From Flaveria trinervia (taxonomy: Eukaryota > Streptophyta > Magnoliopsida > Asterales > Asteraceae): a DNA stretch of 64,000 nucleotides. The notes below the pieces were generated by a model. It saw nothing but the letters and a program-made list of their open reading frames with translations. It did not search any database and was not told the DNA's origin. The stretch is from NCBI GenBank assembly GCA_025506515.1, contig CM046443.1, positions 25,897,945-25,961,944 of the forward strand, read 5' to 3'. Shown one piece after another: positions 1-10,340 of this stretch (positions are counted from its first letter, which is position 1; every line of letters begins with the position of its first letter). The translations under genes were made by a program, and so were the position numbers.

Positions 1-1277
1 GAACAACTCATCAGGGAGCACCTTGAGCTTCACGATGAAGGAGCCCCTACTGAATTCCCAAAGGAAGATTTTGATAGCACTTATATCCTAATGGGATATG
101 GTGGAGACATCAGCAGGTCGACTATTTACAAGTTCAACTTCTCCTACAATTGGAAGTTCCTCCTGCATGTTGTTCTTCATTGCTTGTCCAACAAATCTAG
201 AGGATGGGATCAAATCCCTTATGAACTAGGATGCTTTGTTCATGGATTGGTGAGAGGCCTGTGCTTCAACTACTCACGATTTATGTTCTTAGATCTGATT
301 GGGAATCTGCAAAGGGAAACATTCTTCATGTATCCTAGATTCATTCAACACATAATCAACTGTGAGTTGGACCAGAGCATGCTTGTCTGTGCAGCTGCTC
401 TGACTGTCCCCCAAATGCGGCCTTCCATCTTCAAGACCTTGAAGAAGATGTCCACCAACTTCACTGGAAGTCACACTGCTCTGCTTCCAGGTATGATTGA
501 GCGCATAGCTCCTGGTGACATCCCTGTTCACCCCACAGGTGATGAACCCACACCAGCAACTACCACCATAATGCCAACACTACCTTCTCCATCCATCACC
601 ATCACTTATCAAAGACGCCCCAAACGAACCCTTATTCAATTTACTCTGATTGAACAAGCTCCTCCTGTTCAATCCAAAAGGACTAGAGTGGAAACATGGG
701 CTCCCACTCAGTCAGAGGTCTCTCCATCCTTCTCTTTCGACATCAATTTGGGCTTTAAGTCTCCTCAGTCTCAAACCCAGGAGCCCGATACCCAAACCAA
801 CAACCCTTAGAATGAGTATCTACACTCTTCTAAGCTACCAACAAGGGACAACCCCACCAGAGGCTCAATGTCTGTAAACATTGACCAAAGTCCCGGGTCA
901 GTAGGCTTAACCTCCCTATCTTTCACTGACCTTCTATTCAAAACTGATGAAGAGATAACATCTCTCCATGGCAATGAAGTTGATCTGCAATACCCACTTC
1001 AAGATCAACAGAGCCTGAAGAAATCCCTTATCTCTAGCCCCCATTAGCAACCAATAACTGAGGTAGTCCCACTGATATGGAGGGGACTCATGTAGATTCA
1101 GCTGCCACTACAGAAGGTGCCTCAATGGACCTTGTGGATAGTGGTAACATCTCTCAGACTGAATCTATGGCAACCAAGCCCTTTGATGATTCTGATAGAG
1201 ACATCATTGCGCATGGGAAACCAGGGTGCCAAGAAACCACATCTGGTGGTGAGGCTGAACATACTAGGTATGTTACC
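1..1277 (+). pseudogene. ORF3 (env-position / post-pol protein) of element B, N-terminal part
   Basis: Open from base 1 in frame 1 without a start in view. It matches, segment for segment, the ORF3 products of A and G on the other strand: an IREHLELHD segment, a W-D-Q segment, an 'FNYSRFMF' segment and a 'YPRFIQ' segment, followed by a Pro/Thr/Ser-rich linker. A stop TAG ends the first run at 808-810, but frame 1 stays readable to another TAG at 1045-1047. After one indel the reading moves to frame 3 (1077-1277) and meets the insertion of A at codon ACC. Products of this kind follow pol in Sireviruses and are called env-like by position. I see no signal peptide or membrane segment here. The function is unknown. 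Confidence 0.7.
1273..1277. repeat. Target-site duplication of element A, left copy (TTACC)
   Basis: TTACC directly precedes the TG of A's left LTR, and TTACC directly follows the CA of the right LTR at 12887-12891. A perfect 5-bp duplication is the expected size for copia integrase and fixes both ends of A. Confidence 0.97.
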
Positions 1278-2080
1278 TGTTAGGATCAGTGATCTAAGTT
1301 TGATTAATTAGAGAGTATTGCAGCGGAATTCGAACAACGAATTAAACAATTCACAAGAACACAACTGATATTCAATGTAACAGTATACAGATATAGAAAG
1401 AGAGAATTCTGCAAAAGAAATATTTCATTCATATGCTTTCGTGGTGGCTTAATGTCACACATTACAACTAGGTCAACATTCCTTATATAGGATATGTGAC
1501 GTCTGCTGATGTCACTTGATAGTGACATCTAACAGAATTATTCAAACTACTGAAACTATGCAACTACTGAGAATGTTCTCAACTACTTATTACATCTCAT
1601 AGAATGCTTAAGTACAAAAACATAAAACTACTGAACTACAACTACTGAAACTATAACTACTGAAAAGTAAATTACAAGTACTGAAAGGAAACCATCACAA
1701 CTACTGAAGTTAATTACTTCAGCTGTTGTGACAACTACTGAAGTTAATTACTTCAGCTGTTGTGACAACTACTGATCACTTTGGTCTTCAGTCTTTGTCT
1801 TCAGTACTTTACTTTCAGACTTTGTCTTCAACTGATGGCTTCAGACTTTGTCTTCAGCTCTTTGTTCTTCAGTACTTTACTGTCAGACTTTTGTCTTCAG
1901 CTGATGGCTTTAGACTTTGTCTTCAGCTCTTTGTTCTTCAGTACTTTACTTTTAGACTTTTGTCTTCAGACCTTGTAATCAGCTGATGTCTTCAGCTGTT
2001 GTGATCTTCTTTAGCAGTTGTAATGTCTGTGGGACTTAGAGGTTTTTTTGATCAGGCTCATTGGTTCTTTTGGTCCAACA
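1278..2080 (-). repeat. 3' LTR of element A
   Basis: About 803 bp, TG...CA bounded, matching 12093-12886. The half corresponding to U3 on the minus strand (about 1540-2030) is packed with short repeats of CTTCAGCTG, CTTCAGTAC and AACTACTGAA. This copy has two tandem copies of a 34-bp palindromic unit where the other LTR has one. Confidence 0.96.
1696..1764. repeat. Tandem pair of imperfect palindromes in the LTR of A
   Basis: 1696-1730 is a 35-bp imperfect palindrome: outer arms CACAAC/GTTGTG, inner arms CTGAAGT/ACTTCAG, loop TAATT, with two mismatched positions. It is followed at once by a second copy (1731-1764). The right LTR (12511-12545) and both LTRs of G have one copy, so the doubling is specific to this LTR. 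Confidence 0.85.
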
Positions 2081-2090
2081 AACTCCCCCT
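2081..2090 (-). other. Polypurine tract of element A
   Basis: On the minus strand AGGGGGAGTT lies directly against the 3' LTR. It primes plus-strand DNA synthesis. Element G has the identical tract at 43571-43580 and B has it at 15546-15555. Confidence 0.93.
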
Positions 2091-2285
2091 GAACCAATGC
2101 AGCCAAAACCTCTAAACTTATTGATGATCCCACTTATTCTTGGCAGAAACACCCTCTTGATCAGCTTTAGAGGTAATCAGTTAAGCACAGGTCGGGAAAA
2201 GGTTTCTAATCTTTTGATTGGCTAAGTATGGAAGGGAACTCTGTCTTGGGAAACTGGACATAGAGTCTTGTCGCAACCATGAAAC

Positions 2286-5200
2286 CTAATTCCCATTAAT
2301 GAGTCTATAAGACTCACTAGCATAGGCCTCAAGGAGAACAACTTGTTCCTCCTTGGTGAGTTCTTCTGCTTCTCCCTCGAAGAAGAACTCTGGGCCATAA
2401 TACTCAGACAGGTATCTCACTGTCTTTCCATTTTTCAACTCCATAGTTGTTATCTCTCTATAAGCAAATTCATCAGGGTGAGAGCCTTCAAGCAACAACT
2501 AGAGTTCACTCTTCTGAAGATCTTCAAGTCTTTTGTATAACAAACCCTTGTTGATCATTTTGTTCTCAAGAATAGATTGAGGGGTTGTCTTGGATTTGTG
2601 AGCTCTCTTGAATTCTTCAATGATTTCCCAAGGTGAGACTACCATGGCCAATGTAATTGCAGCATTCAAGGTCTTCTTCACTTGGCCATGATATCTACTT
2701 GGTATATTCTTCTTATGAATTCTAGAACTTACCCTAGGGTCTGGCGAGATCCGCACTCTTTCTTTTTTATGTTGAAAAGTATGTCTAAGAGTGTACAGCC
2801 TCAGAGCCCGTTTCTTCATTTCTTGAATGGATGAGGACTAAGGGAAATCCTTATCAACCATCTTGAGAAACTTCTCATTGTGCTGTTTCTGTTGTTCTGC
2901 TTCTTCAATCTTTACCTTCACCATCTGCATTTGCAAGTCAGGAGTAATCACTTGTTGACTTCTATGCTCAGGTGATTTGAGTTTGAGAACAGCAGAGATT
3001 AGCATACTATCATCATCATCATCCTCTTCTTTATCTTCTTCTACCCTCAACACCCTTCTCCTCCTTCTGGGTGCATCACTGGGTAAGGTTTGAGGTGGTT
3101 TTTGGGGTAAAGGGATTGGTTTTGTGGGTGGCTTTGGTTTAGGAATAGATTTGGGAGATTTTAGAGATAAGGGTTGTGTTTGAGTGGGAGTGTGAGAAGA
3201 CTGACTTAGCATTTTGGTGGTGAGTTTGGCTTTGGAGAGCTTTGCCATTCCAGTTCTCTTCCCTGCACCTGCTTCATCCAGTGCTTCAATTATCAACCCC
3301 TTATTATAGCCTCCAGCAGAGCAGATCTTCTTGGTTATCTCCAAGATACTGTCTCTGGACCAGGCCTTTATCTCTATCAATGATCTTCCAAGGTACTTCG
3401 CAATGAATCTGATCATTATCTCCAATCTTTCCCTTTCCAACACACTATAACTAGCCCATCTAGCTTGAATCTCTTCTATTTCCAGCCTTCTGATCTCAGT
3501 GTCTAGTGTGGCTGTGTCATGACCTTGTCGAAAGAGCTGATCTATAATTTTATCCATGGATCTGCTGTGAGCTTCATCAGCATCTTTGACAAGACCTTCT
3601 AAGGATTTATCTTCATCAGCTTTTGACTCAGCACTTTTCTTTCTTTTATATGTGATCAGCTGATCTTCCTTCTCTTTATCTGTGATCAACTGTTCCGAGA
3701 TCAGTTCTTTCTCCACCTCCTTCTCTTTTGCAGGTTCTTTCTCATCATCAACTCGTTTTCTTTTCTTTTCTTTCACTGCCTTAGACTTGGAAGTCTCTCC
3801 CTTTTTGGTTGCATTGGGATCAGTGGCTTGAAAGGCAGAAAGAGATTTGTGAACAGCATCATCAATGAGGGTTTGTAGATTTGAGGATATCCTTTCATCA
3901 ATGGCTTTATGCACTATGTCAGTGATGATGGGAGTGATGAGAGGTAAGGAGTTTTGAAAGATAGCAACCATCTGCTCAGAGGGGTTCTGTCCCTGAGAGG
4001 TGGTGCCAAAAGTAGTGGCTGGTGGCTTAGTTAAGTGTGTAGGCTCAGTATTTGGGGAACCTTCAATGGAAGGTGCCATCTGTGGGGTTTGTGAGGTAGA
4101 TGGACTTTGATCCTGAGACATTTTGGCTAACAACTCTTTGAGTCTGCTCACCTCAGTCTCAAGGATGGTATTATGGGCTAATACATCATAGAAAAAGCCC
4201 AGGTCATCATCAGTCTATGCTGAATCACCTGACCTCCTGATTGAATCAGGATGTACATGCTTTGAGTGTAGATCAGTATCAGCATGTGCCCCTTGTTCTT
4301 GCTACTAGGGACTTCCTGCCTCAGGACTATGTCCTTCATTGGCAGTTGCCTCTGGTAAGGTCTTATAGATGTTACCAACTTCATCCTGATCATTTGCTGA
4401 ATCAATAGAAGTGGCATCCTTACCAGATGTTCTAATCTCCTTTTCTACACTTGAAGATTGAACATTGTAACCCCTGTGTTGTGGGTTATCAGAAGCATTT
4501 TGGTCCTCCCCCTCAATAGTTGAGGTATTCCCAGTGGTAAGTGGTTTCTGGGGAGGGGGTGAGGAATGCAACTGACTCAACACTTTAGCAACTATCAGTG
4601 TTGGGCTTTGAGGGGCGGTTGCATGTGGAGATTGGTCTGAAGCAGATTGCACCCGGGGTGAGAGGTGCTCTTCAATGGTAACCCTCTTAATTGAGATAGG
4701 TTCCAGAAATGTGGGATCCCCAATTGTGGTTACAACAGGATCCTGTTGAGAGGATACCTGTGCGGCTTCAGCAGGTTGAGTCTTGGACATAACTGGGGGT
4801 TATAACCAGTATGTATTTCCTGTGTTTGTGGTACAGGGGCATCCTCAGGGGACTCATCTCCCTGAGTAGACTTTTTGGGCTTTTTGGATTTGGGTTTGGT
4901 GGGGACTTTGGATCTGGAAGTGGAGGCTGTGGGTTCCCTCTGCTTGGTTTTAGCATCCGGGCAGCCCCTTTTAGAGTAGGGTCTGAGTTATGTCTGGAGT
5001 ATACCTCAGCTAAAACAGCTGGAGCAGGGACTCCAAGACCAACAAGGCCATCAGATTTTAATTGATTCAAAATATGGCCATCAGAAACCTGGGATAAAGT
5101 AGCCATCTGTTTGCCACAGATTTTTGAGCCAGATCCTTTAGTTCCATGAACACTATCTCAGAAAAATTTAGATTTTGGCGTTCAAGGATAGAGTACAATA

Positions 5201-5687
5201 CCTGTTGCCATCGGGAAGACATCTGATCCCAAGAAGATGTCTTTGATGCAAGGCAGACATTCACCATATGAAAGATAAGTCGTTCCGCATCATGGAAGTG
5301 CTTTTTAAGTATGGTTGTAGCACTTAAGTCGCCTTCATACCCGTTATTGATGAAAGAAATATCAGTGATGCCTTTCGGGTATTCTTTAACATAGGTGCGA
5401 TCATGCAAATTTAGGGTTTTACGAATGATGTCGGGGGTGATGAGCACCTGTTTCTGGTTCACCAACGACTGGAGAGTGATTTGTCTATCATTCTCACCAG
5501 TTATTACAGAGACGTTGGTCCATAACTAGGATAAGGAGTCATGATATATGGTAGGATTTAGAAGAAAGGCTGTTATGTATGGGGAATCCACCATAAGATC
5601 GATGGCAGTGTCACACTTGTTCCAGAAGGCCGATTTCGAAAGGTAGGCAACACAGTTGTGTCAGGGTTTGAGTTTCATGGTCGCCAT
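2286..5687 (-). pseudogene. ORF3 (post-pol, env-position) of element A, frameshifted
   Basis: Starts at ATG 5687-5685 (the matching ATG in G is 47127-47125). An early TGA stands where G has CGA. Segments in order: 'VLITPDIIRKTLNLHD' module (5465-5067), Pro/Lys-rich linker (5106-4768), acidic/Thr-rich region (4790-4180), then a long charged region (4151-2838) with a KEKKRKR-type basic patch, a helical coiled-coil-prone stretch, and an acidic DDDDD run. A conserved C-terminal part (2819-2286) follows, with 'RISPDPRV', 'YKRLEDLQK' and 'EEQVVLLEAYA'. The frame changes at least four times. G reads on past the homologous stop at 2286, so A's end is probably premature. I recognise the N-terminal module as common in Asteraceae Sirevirus-linked proteins. 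There is no evidence of a signal peptide or membrane helix. Function unknown. Confidence 0.75.
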
Positions 5688-6300
5688 TGTTGAGAGAGAA
5701 AGGTTTGAAAATGGCTAATGAAACGTTTGGCTATAAGTGCAAGTATTTATAGGTTAAGAAAAGGCTGAAAAGAAAACGACTGAAAGTGTTGGTGTTGGCA
5801 TCAGTTGTTATGAAAACAACTGAAGACTTGGTTTTAACTATCAGACGTTTGAAAACAACTGAAGACTTGGTTTTAGTCATCAGTAGGTGTGAAACTACTG
5901 AAAACCTTGGTTTTGTCTTCAGTTGTTGTAAACAACTGAGGACTTGGTATTAGTCATCAGTAGTTGTGAAACTACTGAAGACATGGTTTTGTCATCAACT
6001 GTTTAGAATGAAACAGCAGTTTGTGGAAACGACTGAAGTGAAAATTCTCATCAGTAGTTTTCGTCATTCTTAGCTTTTCAGCTGTTTCATACTGTCCTCA
6101 ACACTTACTCATCAGACTTTTTAGCTGATTTCAGTTGTTTCATAGGACATCAGTACTTATCTGTTTTTACTGACATCAGGAGTTATAACTACATCAGTAG
6201 TTGTAACTGCATCAGTTTCTTGTAACAGAACTAGTATTTATTTGTGACATGTTTACTAATGATCATCAGTACTTGTTTACTGAGATCATCAGTAGTTATC
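5688..6300 (-). repeat. Spacer between pol and ORF3 of A, holding a hairpin-repeat array (5801-6023)
   Basis: Six units of about 38-40 bp start at 5801, 5841, 5880, 5919, 5957 and 5995. Most contain a short hairpin such as CAGTAGTT-gtga-AACTACTG or CAGTTGTT-gta-AACAACTG, followed by GAAGACTTGGTTTTAGTCAT-like sequence. Stem types TT and TA alternate along the array, and both arms change together. Looser copies of the same motifs continue to about 6260. No ORF is present. G has the same array at 47249-47565. Confidence 0.85.
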
Positions 6301-6302
6301 AC

Positions 6303-7200
6303 TTATTCTAGCTGCAGCATACCAAGCCTTAACACAAGGTTTTGGAAAGTTGAACTATCCAAAGGCTTAGTAAATATATCTGCAAGCTCATCAGCACTAG
6401 GCACAAACTTTGGATCAATCAGACCTTTTTCAAAACAATCCCTACTAAAATGGTGTCTGATCTCTATATGTTTGGTCCTAGAGTGCTGGACTGGATTCTT
6501 GACAATGCACAGAGCTGAAGCACTATCCATTAATAATGGAGTCTTAGTCTCTGTAATGCCATAATCCAATAATATCATCAACATAAATTTGAACAAGTAG
6601 CTTATGCTGATCCACTTTCTTTATAAACAAAATTTTATCTATGGAGCCTCTAGTGAAATTATTGTTAAGTAGAAAATTTGAAAGTGTTTCATACCAGGCT
6701 CTAGGAGCTTGCTTCAACCCATAAAGAGCCTTATCAAGTTGATACACCCAATCAGGATGTTTATTGTCCTCAAAACCTGGTGGTTGACACACATAAACCT
6801 CTTCTTTTATTTTACCATATAAAAATGCACTTTTGACATCCATTTGAAAAACTTTAAGATTATGGAATGCAGCATAGGCTAAGAACAATCTAATTGCCTC
6901 TAGTCTGGCTACAGGGGCAAAGGTTTCATCATAATCAATACCTTCTTCTTGTGAAAACCCTTGTACAACCAGTCTGGCTTTGTTCTTGACAATAAGCCCA
7001 TTTTGATCAGTTTAATTCCTAAACACCCATTTAGTGCCTATTGCACACTTACCTGGGGGTAGAGGAACCATTGCCACACTTGCTGCTTTTTGAACTGAAG
7101 TAGCTCAAGCTGCATGGCTTCAACCCATCCATTGTCTCTCAAAGCAACATGATAGTTCTTTGGCTCTAGCTGACTGATGAAAAGAGCATAGAAGCAGAAT
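6303..7200 (-). pseudogene. pol: Reverse transcriptase and RNase H of element A, with internal deletion
   Basis: Minus strand: a copia RT with 'MDVKSAFLYG', 'VCQPPGFED', 'YGLKQAPRAWYE' and the catalytic 'YVDD' (about 6580). The next sequence is 'DYGITETKT', which belongs late in RNase H. Compared with G (48140-48800) about 0.66 kb is missing, taking the RT thumb/connection and the first RNase H acidic residues. The C-terminal 'DSASALCIVKNPVQHSRTKHIEIRHHF' part and 'DIFTKPLD' are present, ending MLQLE-stop. The deletion junction is near 6565-6570 and leaves an open frame (6596-6303). This alone should stop A from copying itself. Confidence 0.9.
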
Positions 7201-8620
7201 TTAGACAATTGACTTCTGGTTGAGACACGAACATTGATATCACCAATGATTTGAGACATGGGGTGATTCTTCAGCTCTTGGTATACTATAAGATCAGTGC
7301 AAGTGTTTGTAGCCGGTTCAACAGTAGCAGATGGTGATCCAGATTCTTGAAACCAAGTATTAGATGGCAAGTCAAATGATGTAGAGGAGTCAGAAATCTC
7401 ATCAGTATTTGTTGTGGATGGAGCTACAGAAGCTATAGGAACATCAATTTTAGCAGACTCAGGCAGTTGGTCACTAAACTTGAAAAGGTGAGTACTGATA
7501 TCATCATCATCTTTAGTACCACCAGGTGGAAGACTTGCTGCAGAAGATGATTTATCCACATGATCTGCAACAGCTGGAGATTGATAAGGAACATATTGCA
7601 GTATGTCTAGATCAAACAACTCCACAGGGTTTTGTGGAATTTTATCCTTAGGAGATTCATTGAATTTCACATGCAAGGTTTCTTCAACTAACTTTGTTCT
7701 GCAGTTGAAGACCCTGTAAGCCTTGCATGTGGATGAATAACCTACAAAATACCCTGCATCCACCTTAGGATCAAATTTGTGGAGTTGATCCTTTGTGTTT
7801 AGAATGAAACACGGACACCTAAAGGTTTTGAAGAATGAAATTAGAGGAGCCAAATGATGTAGAACTTCATATGGAGTCTTCATCAACCTCTGATTTACTA
7901 ATGCTCTATTCTGCACATAGCAAGCTGTGTTAACAGCTTCAGCCCAAAAGGTTAATGGCAAACCAGAGTCAGCCAACATAGACCTTGCAGCTTCAATTAG
8001 GGTCCTGTTCTTTCTCTCCACTACTCCATTTTGTTCTGGAGTCCTTGGGATGCTAAACTACCTCTTGATTCCTTTTGATAGATAAAAATCATCAAGTGTA
8101 TGGTTTCTGAATTCAGTTCCATTATCACTCCTTATACACTTGACTGATAGGGAATATTGCTTTTCAACATACAACACAAAGTTTATAATCTTCTGAGCAA
8201 CCTCATCCTTTGAATGCAAGAAGAAAGTCCATACAAATCTGGAGTAATCATCCACAATTACCAGACAGTATTTCTTCTTTGCCATGCTTATCACGCTCAC
8301 AAGACCAAATAGATCCATGTGCAGTAACTGCAAGCAGGCAGTGGACTTAGGTTCTTCAATAGGAGGGAATGAGACTTTGTGTGTTTTCCTTTTAAACAAG
8401 CACTGCAGGTTTCATCACAGTGGAACTCCTTTATTGGTAAACTTCTCACTAAACTATTGTGGATCAGCTGATTCATGTTTTTGAGATTAACATGACCCAG
8501 CCTTCTATGCCACAGTTTAGATTCTGAGGAGAGGCTTTGGAGAACAGGTAAGGATGACCCTTCAAATAATCTTCTTTGACAAATCCAAGGCATACACTCT
8601 TCCAATCCTGTTGGCCTTCA
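7201..8620 (-). pseudogene. pol: Integrase of element A
   Basis: Begins with the GAG-pre-integrase zinc module: 'LWHRRLGHVNLKNMNQL', then H-x-C-x-x-C in 'FHCDETCSACLKGKH' (8605-8400). The catalytic core has D in 'HMDLFG', D in 'RSDNGTEF' and E in 'NGVVERKN', then the copia-type end 'AGYFVGYSSTCKAYRVFN' and an acidic linker leading to RT. A TAG at 8058-8060 (CAG in G) splits the core just before the catalytic E, and a frame change lies near 8400. Confidence 0.92.
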
Positions 8621-8736
8621 GGAGAGTATGTTCATCCAATACCTTGTCAATCAGCCTCAGAACTTGGGAAGACAGAATCTGCAGTTCTGGCTTGTGAAAA
8701 GTGTAACATGCCCTTTATCACACATCTGACTGACAC

Positions 8737-8967
8737 TCAGCAGATTATACTTGAGATTCTCCACATGGTTAACATCATCAAACCTGATTTGTCCATTAGA
8801 CACATATCCTTCCCGATGATGTAACCCTTGGCATCATTTCCAAATGAAACAAATCCCTTCTTTCCTTGAGAGTAGTCATTAAGAAGAGAACTGCTTCCAG
8901 TCATATGCATAGATCCTCCACTGTCTACATACCAGATGCTCCTTTGGCATGCTGAAGAACCCTGCAT
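8737..8967 (-). pseudogene. pol: Aspartic protease of element A
   Basis: 'SIWYVDSGGSMHMTG' contains the copia protease active site D-S-G and lies directly upstream of the integrase zinc module on the minus strand. The stretch after 'GYIIGKD' is frameshifted compared with G, so the domain end is scrambled. The protease would cleave the gag-pol polyprotein. Confidence 0.88.
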
Positions 8968-9224
8968 TCGTCATAAAGAACTAGTTAGGTTTTGAGACCC
9001 AAACCTTTTTGGTTTTGGGTCTGTTTTCATCAACAGATTTAACCATAACTTGTTTCTTATGATTAACAGCTGATGAAGAAGGAGATGGTGCTAAATGGAT
9101 TCCTTGGATTTGGGCTTGGAATGCCTTTTCAGTGGTTTGATCACAGGTGCATCTAGTTAGTTAACTCTCCCCAACAAATGCTGAACCATCATAACAAGTT
9201 GTGTCTGATTTGTAGCTAAAGCTT

Positions 9225-10340
9225 TCAGCTCTTGTGACATATCAGTACTTGTGTTTGATGAGTTCTGTGACCCACCATTTCCTCCTTAAAATTCACAAAC
9301 TTAGTCTGATGTTTATCATGAGGAGCACTATCAGCTGTTTTATGATTAACCCTATCCTTCTTTTTGGATTTGGATGAAGGCTTGGGTTCATCACATTGGG
9401 ATGACTGTGGTACAAACTTGGTCTCAAACTCATTTTTCATTTCATCCATCTGGATTTTAATAAGCTTATCTCTGTTGAGTTTGGAACCCTTTCTGTACCA
9501 ACATTCATCAGAAAGATGATTGAATTTACCACATATTTCACATGGCTTATTCTTCATCTTGGATTGATCAACTGCTGATGTGGAAACTACTCAAGGTGTG
9601 CTCTTTAGTACTTTCCTCCTTTCAGTACTTTTGTTTAGTACTGAAGGATCTGTAACAACTGAAGACTTGTTCTTCAGCTGTTCTCTATCAGTAGTTGTTA
9701 ATCCTTTTATTTCAGATGATTTGAAATGCTTTTCAGATGTTGTGACTTGCCCTTCAGTACTTGAGGTACTTTGAGGGACAACATCTGAAGTACTCAGCTT
9801 CATGTGCTTATCAGTAGTTAACCCATCAGCCAATTGATTTGCTGAGGTATCAACACTGATTTCAACTTGTGATTTTGGGTGATCACTTGAGGATGATGGA
9901 CATGATGATGTGGTTTGGAAATTACTTTCACCTTCATATTTTACTATTGGTTTTGGAGTAAAATCTGTAGGTGGTGCAATGTGGTTGTAACCTATTCCAA
10001 ACTTCACATTCGAAGCAGATTGCTTGCTGAGCAGCATTTCAAATCCCTTGCAGGATGATACCTAGCGGTCACACTCAACTTGGGTAACTGAAAGTTTTCC
10101 TTTGAGTTCTCTGTGGTTCTCAAGAATGACCTCTAGCTTAGCCTTTTCATCATTTAATTGGCATTTAAGCTTATAAATCTCATCATCTTTATCCTTAAGA
10201 ACAGACTCATACTCAGCTTTTCTTTTGGAAAGGGTTTTCTCAAGCTCAAGATTTTGATTTATTAAAGCTACATTTGCCTCTCTAATAGAGATAAATGCAG
10301 CTATGCAAGATTCAGAACAAGCTTGGCCTTAGCCTCAGAG
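9225..10340 (-). pseudogene. gag: gag-pol linker of element A: second zinc knuckle, Ser/Thr-rich and coiled-coil segments
   Basis: A second C-x2-C-x4-H-x4-C knuckle, 'CEICGKFNHLSDEC' (near 9545-9500), precedes protease. Upstream lie a Ser/Thr-rich stretch (10037-9591) starting 'MLLSKQSASNVKFGIGYNH' and a heptad-like Lys/Glu/Leu segment (about 10330-10080). G has the same order, so this is part of the family's polyprotein. Breaks: a frame change near 10040 and another near 9560. Confidence 0.8.

Noticed and set aside
1762..1986. LTR ORFs rich in LCLQLFVLQYFT repeats (also 12562-12792, 43263-43529, 59820-60092)
   Set aside because: They are translations of the CTTCAG repeat tract in U3, not proteins.
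2286..5687. Calling ORF3 a true envelope gene
   Set aside because: The position fits, but no signal peptide, membrane span or cleavage site is visible, so only 'env-position' is claimed.
5801..6023. Evenly spaced repeats resembling a CRISPR array
   Set aside because: The units are tandem with similar spacers, lie inside a plant retrotransposon, and have no cas genes nearby.
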